Shown here piece by piece: positions 7,769-15,652 of a DNA stretch of 29,256 nt. Below the pieces are notes generated by a model, which saw nothing but the letters and a program-made list of their open reading frames with translations, searched no databases and was not told where the DNA came from. A program made the translations under genes and the position numbers. This DNA comes from Ruminococcus sp. (GTDB taxonomy: Bacteria > Bacillota > Clostridia > Oscillospirales > Ruminococcaceae): the NCBI GenBank assembly GCA_003446315.1, contig DMBA01000064.1:274-29529 (forward strand), in the 5' to 3' direction. The stretch's first letter is position 1. Each line of letters begins with the position of its first letter.

Positions 7769-7800
7769 AAAACAGAACATTCAGTAAAAAGGAGAATTCT

Positions 7801-8571
7801 ATGAAAATCAGTATCAAAAAAGCGCTGCTCCTGTCAACCGTAATCTGCACCGCAGTGACTGCAACCGGCTGCATCGGCATCTTCGGCGGAAACCACCGTG
7901 CAACCGTCAAAAATGCGATCAGCACCGTGCAGGAACAGTTCGGAATAACGTGCAAACTCAAATCGAAAAAAACGACCGGCGGTGCTGCATGCAATATCAC
8001 CGTTACATGCAGGGAAACAGGCGATCAGGAAATCAGTATTTTTCAATTTGATAAAAAGCATCCCGTGAAGACGGATTATATGTTCGTCCGATATGGAAAT
8101 GACGCTTATACTGCGATCAGGAAAGCTGCCGAAAAAGCCGAAACGGACTGCAAAGTGCTCGTGAACGACCTTGCCGTGAATCATTATCCGGATGTGGAAT
8201 ATGACGCTTCATCTGACCTTGCGGCATATCTTGCCGACAATGACTTTACGATAAAAGTCATGATTCCGGAAAAACTTGACAAGGACGAACTGATCGCGGA
8301 ATACAAAAAACTTGCGCTTTCCCTCAAGGACAGCGGGATCAACTGCAAAACACTTTCTCTCTCGTGTGCCGATTCAAAGGCGGATTATGATGCGCTGATC
8401 CCGCCTGACCATATACCGCACAAAAGAGAAGAGGATGTCCCGCCATCGGAGGGAACATTCAGCACATCTATATACAGCATGTACCGTTCCCTTTATGACT
8501 ACTGTGCCGATCCTGATAATATCAAGGATGTTCTCATCCAGATAGACGGCGAGGTTGTGAAAAAAGTATAA
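7801..8571 (+). CDS. Putative lipoprotein of unknown function
   Basis: A 256-residue exported protein. Residues 1-23 are a lipoprotein signal peptide with a positively charged start (KISIKK), and the lipobox TATGC gives the lipidated cysteine C24. The mature part is mixed alpha/beta and charged, with no recognisable catalytic motif. It would sit on the outer face of the cytoplasmic membrane. It has its own promoter and AAGGAG ribosome binding site, is divergent from spoVAD, and ends at a hairpin shared with the convergent VWA gene. It appears monocistronic. Confidence 0.82.
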   Translation: MKISIKKALLLSTVICTAVTATGCIGIFGGNHRATVKNAISTVQEQFGITCKLKSKKTTGGAACNITVTCRETGDQEISIFQFDKKHPVKTDYMFVRYGNDAYTAIRKAAEKAETDCKVLVNDLAVNHYPDVEYDASSDLAAYLADNDFTIKVMIPEKLDKDELIAEYKKLALSLKDSGINCKTLSLSCADSKADYDALIPPDHIPHKREEDVPPSEGTFSTSIYSMYRSLYDYCADPDNIKDVLIQIDGEVVKKV

Positions 8572-8579
8572 AAGCCGAA

Positions 8580-8614
8580 AAGGACAGATACCGCTCAATG
8601 AAGTATCTGTCCTT
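8580..8614. terminator. Hairpin between convergent genes, probable bidirectional terminator
   Basis: A perfect 12-bp stem (8580-8591 with 8603-8614, arm AAGGACAGATAC) encloses an 11-nt loop between the convergent genes ending at 8571 and 8653. On the minus strand it is followed by TTTTCGGCTTTTA, a usable U-rich tail; the plus-strand tail is poor. Confidence 0.65.
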
Positions 8615-8652
8615 CGTATGTTGATATAGCCTTTGCGCGGGGCAAAGCATCT

Positions 8653-10239
8653 TTATGAGATACGCGATTCTTTCACAAGATCCACGAATTCTGTTTTATA
8701 AACATCATCCTGCAAGTCGCAGCCTGACAGCAGATCCAGAACCGTTTGCTTTGTTGCATTGCCTTTGTAGCTGCTGTCCCGCAGCAGCATGCCGAATTCT
8801 GCGACTGCCGCTGCAAAACGCATATCATTGCTCATTTCTGCTGCATATGCATCTTCCGTGACCGGATATGCAAGCAGATTGCTCTCATTTTCATCCGGCT
8901 TTTTATAGCGCACGGATACAGTCAGATATTCCCCGTTTTCGCTGCCCTGTGCCGCTTCATCGCTGTATTTCAGATCCGCAGAATCAAACGTCATTGTACT
9001 TGCATTGTCTGCGATTTCATAAAGCGCCGTCACGGTATGACCTGCGCCGATCTCGCCTGCATCTTTGGTATCATCCGCAAAGTCTTCTGCCGAAAGTGCG
9101 CGGTTTTCATAGCCGATCAGCCGGTATCCCTTGATATATGCCGGATTGAATTCCACCTGAATTTTGACATCTTTTGCAACCGTAATGAACGTGCCGCCCA
9201 TCTCCTCGACAAGCACCTTTTTCGCTTCATTGACGCTGTCAATATAGGCATAACTGCCGTTGCCGTTATCTGCAAGCGTTTCCATTTTGTTATCCTTGAT
9301 GTTGCCGGTTCCGAAGCCCAGCACAGAGAGCAGAACACCGCCTTCACGCTTTTCTTCCACCAGCCGCTTCAGCTCGTCTTCGCTCGATACACCCACATTC
9401 AGATCACCGTCTGTTGCAAGAATGATGCGGTTGTTGCCGCCTTCAATAAAGTTTCGTTCTGCGATCTCATATGCGGTGTTGATGCCCGCTGCACCTGCCG
9501 TTGAACCGCCGGCATGCAGCGAATTGATCGCATCAAGGATGTCATCTTTCATGCCGCCGTTCGCGCCTTCCAGCACAACGGCATCTCCGTCTGCATAGGT
9601 TACGATCGAGATCCGGTCTTTCTGATCGAGCGTTTCCGTCAGAATGGAGAACGATTTCTGCACCAGCGGCAGCTTGTCCACTTCATACATCGAACCGCTG
9701 ACATCAATCAAAAAGACCAGATTCATCGGTTTGCGCTGCGAAAGATCAATGTCCTTTGCGTGCAGCCCCACGCGCATCAGCTTGGTATCAGCATTCCACG
9801 GGCAGTCTGCAAGCTGGGTCGTCACGGAAAACGGCTCATCTGCATTCGGCTGCGGATAATCATAATGGAAATAATTCAGCATTTCTTCGATCCGGACTGC
9901 ACCTGCCGGTACATCCTGATGCGCCTGAATCATTCTGCGCACATTGGAATAAGATGCAGTGTCCACATCAATGGAAAATGTGGAAAGCGGATCTGACACT
10001 GTGCTCTTGAAACTGTTTTCTGTGATCGCATTGTATTCTTCGGTGTTGAACTCCGGCTGCTCCTCGTCTTCAGCATAGTATTCTGCTTCTGATGAGCATT
10101 CTTCCGCAGCATCGTTCGCAATGATTCCGTTTATGTTATCATTCATCGTTTGCATCATATCTCCGCCGCAGCCGGTCGTCAGCATGGCAGATGCAAGCAG
10201 CACGGAAAAGATCGGGATCAGTTTTCGGTTCGTTTTCAT
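8653..10239 (-). CDS. VWA-domain lipoprotein (YfbK-like)
   Basis: A 528-residue membrane-anchored protein. The signal peptide ends in LTTGC, making C24 the lipidated residue. An acidic linker (40-70) leads to the N-terminal domain that precedes VWA in this family (about 78-165, with FSIDVDTASYSNVRR). The von Willebrand A domain begins about residue 172 with an intact MIDAS motif DVSGS (179-183), a later Thr in GGSTAG and ATDGD. The C-terminal part matches the DUF3520 tail region. VWA domains with a complete MIDAS bind a divalent metal and mediate protein-protein contacts; the partner is unknown. The start at 10239 is chosen because AAAGGAG is 8 bases upstream; a GTG nine bases earlier is too close to that site. 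It has its own strong promoter with a hairpin in the leader. Confidence 0.9.
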   Translation of the reverse strand: MKTNRKLIPIFSVLLASAMLTTGCGGDMMQTMNDNINGIIANDAAEECSSEAEYYAEDEEQPEFNTEEYNAITENSFKSTVSDPLSTFSIDVDTASYSNVRRMIQAHQDVPAGAVRIEEMLNYFHYDYPQPNADEPFSVTTQLADCPWNADTKLMRVGLHAKDIDLSQRKPMNLVFLIDVSGSMYEVDKLPLVQKSFSILTETLDQKDRISIVTYADGDAVVLEGANGGMKDDILDAINSLHAGGSTAGAAGINTAYEIAERNFIEGGNNRIILATDGDLNVGVSSEDELKRLVEEKREGGVLLSVLGFGTGNIKDNKMETLADNGNGSYAYIDSVNEAKKVLVEEMGGTFITVAKDVKIQVEFNPAYIKGYRLIGYENRALSAEDFADDTKDAGEIGAGHTVTALYEIADNASTMTFDSADLKYSDEAAQGSENGEYLTVSVRYKKPDENESNLLAYPVTEDAYAAEMSNDMRFAAAVAEFGMLLRDSSYKGNATKQTVLDLLSGCDLQDDVYKTEFVDLVKESRIS

Positions 10240-10279
10240 ATCAAACACTCCTTTTTTTACATAGATTTTGAAAATTGTT

Positions 10280-10311
10280 CGGACAGGCAGCCTGACGTTT
10301 CATCCTGTCCG
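10280..10311 (-). promoter_or_regulatory. Leader hairpin of the VWA lipoprotein mRNA
   Basis: CGGACAGG (10280-10287) pairs with CCTGTCCG (10304-10311), extendable by three weaker pairs, around a 16-nt loop. It lies between the predicted start site (about 10315) and the ribosome binding site, and has no T-run. It would cap the 5' end of the mRNA, perhaps protecting it or modulating translation. Confidence 0.5.
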
Positions 10312-10321
10312 GATTGTCTAA

Positions 10322-10350
10322 ATTATAACACTGATCCGGTCTGATTGCAA
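10322..10350 (-). promoter_or_regulatory. Sigma-A promoter of the VWA lipoprotein gene
   Basis: TTGCAA (10350-10345), a 17-base spacer and a perfect TATAAT (10327-10322). The predicted start near 10315 gives a leader of about 76 nt. Confidence 0.8.
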
Positions 10351-10393
10351 CAACAAGCCCTTTACAGTCACATGAGAATTTTATGACAAATAT

Positions 10394-10441
10394 TTACAAT
10401 TCGTAATCATTCGCCCAAATATAACTAATTGTTTGTAATTA
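10394..10441. promoter_or_regulatory. Two AT-rich inverted repeats, possible operators
   Basis: TTAC-AATTC-GTAA lies at 10394-10406 and TAATT-GTTTGT-AATTA at 10426-10441. Both sit between the two divergent promoters, 54-101 bases upstream of the flavoprotein -35. They share a GTAAT(C/T)ATT core. Such dyads often bind small dimeric regulators, but no regulator gene is adjacent. Confidence 0.35.
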
Positions 10442-10494
10442 TTTTCTCGGCAGAGGGCACAAACCGACTGCTGTTTTTTCGTATAAATTACCTC

Positions 10495-10523
10495 TTGCTT
10501 TTTCTGCTTTGACATGATATGAT
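10495..10523 (+). promoter_or_regulatory. Sigma-A promoter of the flavoprotein gene
   Basis: TTGCTT (10495-10500), a 17-base spacer and TATGAT (10518-10523), with TGA directly before the -10 (extended -10). A TTGACA at 10509-10514 overlaps the spacer but has no good -10 partner. Confidence 0.65.
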
Positions 10524-10615
10524 GAAAACGGTATGGATGCGGAATCACAAGGTACAACATCACAAAAGATACCATTTTTCGTACTTTTCAGCAGATCAGA
10601 AAGGAGTTTTTTCTT

Positions 10616-11248
10616 ATGTCTCATCATGTTTTGCTTCTGAACGGCAGTCCCCATGCAAACGGCTGTACTGCGGCGGCACTCGCCGAATTACAGCGCACAC
10701 TGGAAGCAGAGGGGCTGACTACAGAGCTTTGTCAGATCGGCAATCAAGCTATTCGCGGCTGTGTCTCCTGCAACCGATGTCAGGAGCTGGGCAAATGTGT
10801 GTTTGCAAATGATCCGGTCAACGAACTCGCACAGAAATTCGAAGCAGCCGACGGTCTGGTGGTCGGCAGCCCTGTTTATTACGGTTCGCCGAACGGCACA
10901 CTGCTTTCCTGTCTCGACCGGCTGTTCTACAGCACAAATTTCTCAAAGCATATGAAAGTCGGTGCGGCTGTTGTGAGCTGCCGCAGAGGCGGAAACACCG
11001 CTTCTTTCGATGTGCTGAACAAGTATTTCTCCATCAGCAGCATGCCCATTGCCACTGCAACCTATTGGAATCAGGTGCACGGCTTCACGGCTGAGGATGT
11101 CCTGAAAGATCTGGAAGGACTCCAGACCATGCGGAATCTCGGACGCAATATGGCATTTCTGATCCGCGCGATTGCCGATGCAAAAGAAAAATACGGTCTG
11201 CCGGAATCTGAGCGCGGACTGTTCACCAGTTTCCCCGACGGAAAATAA
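10616..11248 (+). CDS. Flavodoxin-fold NAD(P)H-dependent FMN reductase, possible iron-sulfur flavoprotein
   Basis: A 210-residue cytoplasmic protein of the flavodoxin-like FMN reductase family. The N-terminal strand and phosphate loop read LLNGSPHANGCT (residues 8-18), the usual FMN phosphate site. GSPVYYGSPNG (84-94) is the second flavin loop. Cysteines C49, C52, C55 and C61 form CX2CX2CX5C, the compact motif that binds a [4Fe-4S] cluster in the archaeal iron-sulfur flavoprotein Isf. A simple reductase lacking the cluster is the alternative. It is preceded by AGAAAGGAG and its own promoter, followed by a strong terminator, and so is monocistronic. The substrate is unknown. Confidence 0.87.
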   Translation: MSHHVLLLNGSPHANGCTAAALAELQRTLEAEGLTTELCQIGNQAIRGCVSCNRCQELGKCVFANDPVNELAQKFEAADGLVVGSPVYYGSPNGTLLSCLDRLFYSTNFSKHMKVGAAVVSCRRGGNTASFDVLNKYFSISSMPIATATYWNQVHGFTAEDVLKDLEGLQTMRNLGRNMAFLIRAIADAKEKYGLPESERGLFTSFPDGK

Positions 11249-11276
11249 TCGCAGAGATCCATACGCCATACAAAAT

Positions 11277-11319
11277 ATGCGCCCGAAAGCGATCACACTT
11301 TCAGGCGCATTCTTTTTTG
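11277..11319 (+). terminator. Intrinsic terminator of the flavoprotein gene
   Basis: ATGCGCC/GGCGCAT plus GAAAG/CTTTC form a 13-base arm with one mismatch (11277-11289 with 11298-11310), followed by TTCTTTTTT. It ends just before the 3' end of the convergent permease gene. Confidence 0.88.
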
Positions 11320-11325
11320 TGCGGT

Positions 11326-13731
11326 TTATTCGATTCCGCGGATCTGTTCAACCAGCGGTTCTTTTTGCATCTGCTTCAGCGGAAGCAATGAGGTGATGAG
11401 CGCGGCAGCATATGCCACGGCAGACGCTGCAAGCACCTTGATGATCGGCGTGAGATAAGAAACCTGCTGTTTTGCGTTATCTTCGGTCAAAGTCATTCCG
11501 GCACTGAGCTGATTTGTTCCCCAGATCAGCAGCGAGCAGATTGCAATGGCACAAACCGCGCTGAACAGGACAAATTGCAGACATTCGATCGCGCTCATGA
11601 AATAGAGCTGTCCCGGTGTCATGCCGACGCACTGCATGGCTGCAAACTCCCGTTTGCGGTTGAGAATGCCGGTGGAAACGATATTGACCAGATTGACAAT
11701 GGCGATCAGCGCCAGCATCAGATTGATAAAGCCTGCTCCGATCCGGATCGCAGAGAAGATCGTGCGGATATTCTTGCGTGTGCCGTACATATTCCAGGCT
11801 GCATCATTGAAGAGCGGATCATCTTCAAATCCGTCTCCCCAATCCGGAACAAAGCGATCTCTGTTGTTCATCAAATAACGGAAAGCTGTGTTGTAAAGGG
11901 AATCTTCTTTCAGATTACATGTGACCATTTTGTAAAAAAAGAGATCTCCGGTTTTCCGGCAGTCACCGGCATCCCACTGATCCATTGTCATGAACAGACG
12001 GATCTGGTTTTTTTCCGATTCGTAAGCCCATTCCTGATTTCCGCATTTATTCTCCAGTGTGACTCGTTCCGCCACATTATATTCGACTTCTTCCGAAACA
12101 TATTTGAAATACACTTCTTCCGTATTATCGCTGTCATCGAACTTCCTGTTCTTATAATAGCGACAGGAATTGTCTTCCTTTTTTTCCTTTTCCATCTTCT
12201 GTTCCTGTTTTTCATATTCTTCTTTGGAAACAGAATATGTGCACATAATGTTTGCTTTGAACGATGCTGCACCGGCAGGAACCAGATTTTCCGGCGTATT
12301 CACAAGGATTCCGCCGCCGGATGCTGCCAGCTCCTCATAGGTCATCGGTGCATGATCCTCGAAAAGACGTTCATATTCGGACGGACTGAGATAATAGATA
12401 CTCACACGACTCCCATCCTGATCGTTTGCAGTACCTTCCAACATTTCCATGTAACCGAAATTCTTAAAATATCCGGTATCTTCCAGTTCTTTCAGCGGTT
12501 CCAGATAATCCAGCGGATCCTGATACAAAGAATAATATGTTTTGCCGGATTTGTCAACATACGTTTCTCCGCCGTGCAGCGAAAGGATAAAGTCATACTG
12601 TTCCGGGCCGAATTCATCATACACGAACATCTCATTTGCGATCGTATCTGCAAATCTTGTGATGACAGAGGAGAGCGATGCAAAAAGCGACAGGGAAACA
12701 GTCATGGAGAGCACGGTGATGACAAAACGCTTTTTCTGACGGCGTGCATTCCGGGATGCGAGCTTGCCCGTCCAGCCGAAAATCAGACCGAGCAGTGTAT
12801 GCTTTTTCACCTTTTTGACCGTGTTGACACGCGCCGTAATCACCTCGACCGGCGACTTCCGGATCACGCGCATGCCGGTGCCGTATGCGGAAAACATCAC
12901 CCATGCAAACCCGAACACGGCAGAAATCAGGATCATCAGCGGACTGACATGAAACTGAACGAGTTCATCTGCTTTTTTGGCAGTGAAAAAGATCTCTGCC
13001 ACACCGGTGGAAAGCACCGCACGATAGGCAATATATCCAAGCAGGATGCCCAGACCCGCGCCCAGCGGCACACCGACGGAACAAAGCATAAAGCCTTCCA
13101 TTGTCATGATCCGCACGATCTGCTGCGGCGTTGCACCGATGGACTGCATCACGCCGAACTGCCGTTCCCGTTCTTTCGAGGAAACTTCAAATGCCGTGTC
13201 GATAATCAGACGCAGCGCTGCCGCAAAGAATAAGATAAAAATGAAGAATAAGGAAAAATACTGCGCAGACCGGAATTTGGCATCCAGTGTCAGACCGTCA
13301 TCCATCAGCAAGGAATCATTCATGGAAAGCTGCTGCGGCTCAATATCAAGCGCTTTGCAAAGATCCAGAATATAATCCCCGTAAAATTGAATATCTTCCC
13401 GATACGTTGTATCGCCCAGATATTCATCGAACATCACATATGCATCAAAACGCTTCTGATCCTTTTTTCCGGGCAGTTCTTCCATCCGGATCGAGCTGAC
13501 TTCCGGGCGGCGTTTGAGCTTCTCGCACTGTCCTGCCGAAAGCTCACTGACAATCGCATGATACGGCGTTGCATCATAGTGGATCGCACGAATCACCGTC
13601 TGAAATGTGTGATATCCGGTGAACAGCATCGACATTAAGCCGACAGCGATCACAATGCTGCAAATCAGCAGGATCGAATGCCGTTTCTGCGAGAAGATAT
13701 AGCGTTTTGCAAGTGTCGCTTCAAATCTCAT
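11326..13731 (-). CDS. FtsX-type ABC transporter permease
   Basis: An 801-residue membrane protein with two FtsX-like modules. TM1 is at 18-40, followed by an extracytoplasmic region to about 155. TM2-TM4 (157-177, 212-237, 262-284) surround the ERQFGVMQSIGATPQQI coupling segment (189-205). TM5 is at 336-357. A second extracytoplasmic domain of about 300 residues follows, containing a very charged Glu/Lys stretch. The last three TMs carry the matching REFAAMQCVGMTPGQL coupling segment. Type VII (MacB/FtsX-like) systems use ATP to drive shape changes that move periplasmic or extracellular substrates, lipids or peptides, or signal to enzymes. The substrate is unknown. The start lies 12 bp past the ATPase stop, so the pair is translationally linked. 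Confidence 0.9.
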   Translation of the reverse strand: MRFEATLAKRYIFSQKRHSILLICSIVIAVGLMSMLFTGYHTFQTVIRAIHYDATPYHAIVSELSAGQCEKLKRRPEVSSIRMEELPGKKDQKRFDAYVMFDEYLGDTTYREDIQFYGDYILDLCKALDIEPQQLSMNDSLLMDDGLTLDAKFRSAQYFSLFFIFILFFAAALRLIIDTAFEVSSKERERQFGVMQSIGATPQQIVRIMTMEGFMLCSVGVPLGAGLGILLGYIAYRAVLSTGVAEIFFTAKKADELVQFHVSPLMILISAVFGFAWVMFSAYGTGMRVIRKSPVEVITARVNTVKKVKKHTLLGLIFGWTGKLASRNARRQKKRFVITVLSMTVSLSLFASLSSVITRFADTIANEMFVYDEFGPEQYDFILSLHGGETYVDKSGKTYYSLYQDPLDYLEPLKELEDTGYFKNFGYMEMLEGTANDQDGSRVSIYYLSPSEYERLFEDHAPMTYEELAASGGGILVNTPENLVPAGAASFKANIMCTYSVSKEEYEKQEQKMEKEKKEDNSCRYYKNRKFDDSDNTEEVYFKYVSEEVEYNVAERVTLENKCGNQEWAYESEKNQIRLFMTMDQWDAGDCRKTGDLFFYKMVTCNLKEDSLYNTAFRYLMNNRDRFVPDWGDGFEDDPLFNDAAWNMYGTRKNIRTIFSAIRIGAGFINLMLALIAIVNLVNIVSTGILNRKREFAAMQCVGMTPGQLYFMSAIECLQFVLFSAVCAIAICSLLIWGTNQLSAGMTLTEDNAKQQVSYLTPIIKVLAASAVAYAAALITSLLPLKQMQKEPLVEQIRGIE

Positions 13732-13742
13732 TGCGGATCACC

Positions 13743-14426
13743 TCACATTCCGGTCATTTCATCATGAACGAGCTTTCCGTCTGAAATGGTCAGAATGCGG
13801 TCACATTGCAGCGCAATATTTTCATCATGCGTGATGATGACCATTGTCTGATGAAATTCACGATTGGATTTCCGCAGCAGCGCAATGATCTCCGCAGAGT
13901 TTTTGCTGTCCAGATTACCGGTCGGCTCATCCGCAAGCAGCACTGCCGGCGATGTGAACAAGGCGCGTCCGATGGATACACGCTGCTGCTGACCGCCGGA
14001 AAGCTGCGACGGCAGATGATGCCGGCGGTCGCGCAGAGAAAGCAGATCCAGCATGTCATCCAGTGCCTTCGAATCCGTTTTTCTGCCGTCCATCATCATC
14101 GGCAATGTGATGTTTTCTTCCGCATTCAGAACAGGGATCAGGTTATAAAACTGATAGATCAAACCAACCTGCCGCCGCCGGAAGATCGCCAGCTTTTTAT
14201 TGCTCTGTGCATAGACATCCTGCCCGTCCAGCCAGATCTTGCCGGATGTCGGGCGATCCACTCCGCCCAGAATATGCAGCAGCGTCGATTTGCCCGATCC
14301 GGACGGCCCGATCACGGCTGCCATTTGTCCCCGCGGGACGGAAAAACTCACATCATCCAGCGCCTTGACCGCTGTTTCTCCCTTGCCATATGTTTTGCAT
14401 AAATGCTCAATCGTCAGAAATTCCAT
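13743..14426 (-). CDS. ABC transporter ATP-binding protein (MacB/LolD type)
   Basis: A 227-residue ATPase with every expected motif: Walker A GPSGSGKS (40-47), Q-loop in LIYQFYNLIPVLN, signature LSGGQQQR followed by VSIGRAL, Walker B VLLADEPTGNLDS and the switch His in IITHDE. It powers the FtsX-type permease encoded immediately downstream. The start has AAGGAGG upstream. In Firmicutes such pairs often adjoin a two-component system that senses antimicrobial peptides; none is visible here, and the divergent neighbour is a lipoprotein. Confidence 0.96.
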   Translation of the reverse strand: MEFLTIEHLCKTYGKGETAVKALDDVSFSVPRGQMAAVIGPSGSGKSTLLHILGGVDRPTSGKIWLDGQDVYAQSNKKLAIFRRRQVGLIYQFYNLIPVLNAEENITLPMMMDGRKTDSKALDDMLDLLSLRDRRHHLPSQLSGGQQQRVSIGRALFTSPAVLLADEPTGNLDSKNSAEIIALLRKSNREFHQTMVIITHDENIALQCDRILTISDGKLVHDEMTGM

Positions 14427-14458
14427 CAGAATCCCTCCTTGCTTTGTTTTCTGTATCT

Positions 14459-14489
14459 ATTATAACACACTTTTATCACAATCGCGTGA
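14459..14489 (-). promoter_or_regulatory. Extended -10 promoter of the ABC operon with an overlapping dyad
   Basis: TATAAT (14464-14459) is preceded by TGT, giving an extended -10, but the -35 region is poor (ACGCGA). The inverted repeat TCAC-AATCGC-GTGA (14476-14489) covers that -35 region. A weak -35 under a dyad suggests control by a DNA-binding activator or repressor. Confidence 0.55.
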
Positions 14490-14527
14490 CTCTAAAATTA
14501 CAAATCCGTCACTTTTTCCGTTTTTGA

Positions 14528-14544
14528 AAGATTTCTGAAATCTT
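14528..14544. repeat. Small perfect inverted repeat in the divergent control region
   Basis: AAGATTT-CTG-AAATCTT, 7-bp arms around 3 bases, lies 9 bases upstream of the -35 of the lipoprotein promoter. It may be an operator; there is no T-run to make it a terminator. Confidence 0.4.
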
Positions 14545-14553
14545 CTGCTGCGC

Positions 14554-14582
14554 TTGACAGATGCGCGTTTTCGTGATATACT
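14554..14582 (+). promoter_or_regulatory. Strong sigma-A promoter of the lipoprotein-gtrA pair
   Basis: TTGACA (14554-14559), a 17-base spacer and TATACT (14577-14582), with TGA before the -10. The start site would be near 14590, about 40 nt ahead of the ATG. Confidence 0.82.
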
Positions 14583-14630
14583 ATATTCTGTAGTGTTATT
14601 CTGAAACACAGGAAAGAAAGGATACAAGAT

Positions 14631-15635
14631 ATGAAAAAGAATTATATTGCCGCACTTGCTGCGTTCATGATGGCAGCCGTCTGCATGACCGGCTGCGGTG
14701 AGTCGATTCCGGATGCAGAGGATGGCACAAAGGAAACACCCGTGCTCTCTCTGGACGATACCGACGGAAAAGACGAAGTCCTGACAATGGATGACGGCTC
14801 CACCGTCATTGCAACGGATGACGGCTCCTTCATCTCCGAAGAGGACGGCGGTCTGGTCTGGAATTATCTGGCAGGTACCTGCACCGTCAAATTCCCGATC
14901 GAATGGAAAGATCGTTTTGTTGTCCGCGGTACGTCCGTCTACAGCAAAAAATGCTATGAAAAGAAGGAAAACTCCGGCGAACTGTTCACCATCGTGTTCA
15001 GCAGGGATATCAATATGCTGCAAGGCCCGAAGCCGGCAGTCGTGTTCGGTGTCATCCATGATATGTATGCCGTCATCACAACGCCGGAGAACCCGAACTA
15101 TGATGCCGCGGATGCCGAGATCGCAACCGAATATGCTGACCTCTCTGCAAAGCTCAGCGATGTCTTCCAGAATGCAGTCTGCGGCGATACACCGAACTTC
15201 AAGCCGATCAATCTCACCAATTATGTGCCGGCTGCCGAAAGTGCAGCAAGCGTTCTGCCCGGCACATGGAAGCTCGCATCCCTCACCGATGACGCTGCTT
15301 TTTCTCCGTATGTCGTCTTCCGCGCATCTGACAGCACCTTTGGCTATAAATACGGCGAAAATGATCTGAAACTCGGCGCATATTATGCCAATAAAAATGC
15401 GGAAACATATGAGTGGAATACTGATAACTGGGGCGATGCCGGTCTGATCTTCAGCGAGGGCAAAGTCTATCGCGTCACATATTATGAGACTGCACCGCGT
15501 ACACTGGATTTCGAAGTCGTCTATTCTCCGGATGCCGAAACCGATTCTCTGATCGGAAACAAGTTCAATTATGACAGCGAAGAACAAGGCATCCGTCAGA
15601 CAGAAGCCGACCCGACAGAAGCAGCGCTGAGCTGA
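14631..15635 (+). CDS. Putative lipoprotein of unknown function
   Basis: A 334-residue exported protein. The signal peptide ends with CMTGC, giving the lipidated C22. An acidic linker (about 25-70) resembles the spacer that holds lipoproteins away from the membrane. Two globular parts follow: about 75-185 and about 205-325, the second opening with LPGTWKLASLTDD, reminiscent of small lipocalin-like beta domains in Ruminococcus lipoproteins, though I cannot assign a family. It is driven by a strong promoter, has AAAGGA upstream, and is followed 17 bp later by a GtrA-family gene. It is divergent from an ABC exporter, so it may sense or bind the same ligand, but that is only positional inference. 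Confidence 0.83.
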   Translation: MKKNYIAALAAFMMAAVCMTGCGESIPDAEDGTKETPVLSLDDTDGKDEVLTMDDGSTVIATDDGSFISEEDGGLVWNYLAGTCTVKFPIEWKDRFVVRGTSVYSKKCYEKKENSGELFTIVFSRDINMLQGPKPAVVFGVIHDMYAVITTPENPNYDAADAEIATEYADLSAKLSDVFQNAVCGDTPNFKPINLTNYVPAAESAASVLPGTWKLASLTDDAAFSPYVVFRASDSTFGYKYGENDLKLGAYYANKNAETYEWNTDNWGDAGLIFSEGKVYRVTYYETAPRTLDFEVVYSPDAETDSLIGNKFNYDSEEQGIRQTEADPTEAALS

Positions 15636-15652
15636 ATACAGGGGGAATCATT

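Larger units (their letters stand above)
10249..10615. other. Divergent intergenic control region, no gene
   Basis: This 367-bp stretch holds outward promoters for the VWA lipoprotein (minus) and the flavoprotein (plus), a leader hairpin and two AT-rich inverted repeats, listed separately. Short minus-strand frames between 10381 and 10654 lack ribosome binding sites and similarity, and I treat them as chance. Confidence 0.7.

Noticed and set aside
10509..10537. Second flavoprotein promoter starting from TTGACA
   Set aside because: The -35 is perfect, but the base run at the right spacing (TATGGA) is a poor -10; the overlapping extended -10 promoter is better.
11575..13233. Plus-strand open frame of 552 codons
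   Set aside because: It is antisense to the FtsX-type permease, whose motifs and membrane segments are clear; the plus-strand product has His/Cys/Arg-rich shadow composition.
11326..14426. BceAB-type antimicrobial peptide exporter with sensor kinase
   Set aside because: The ATPase and permease fit a broad FtsX/MacB group, but the permease has two separate extracytoplasmic domains rather than the BceB pattern, and no kinase or response regulator is nearby.
14460..15587. Minus-strand open frame of 375 codons
   Set aside because: It is antisense to the lipoprotein gene, which has a strong promoter, ribosome binding site and lipobox.
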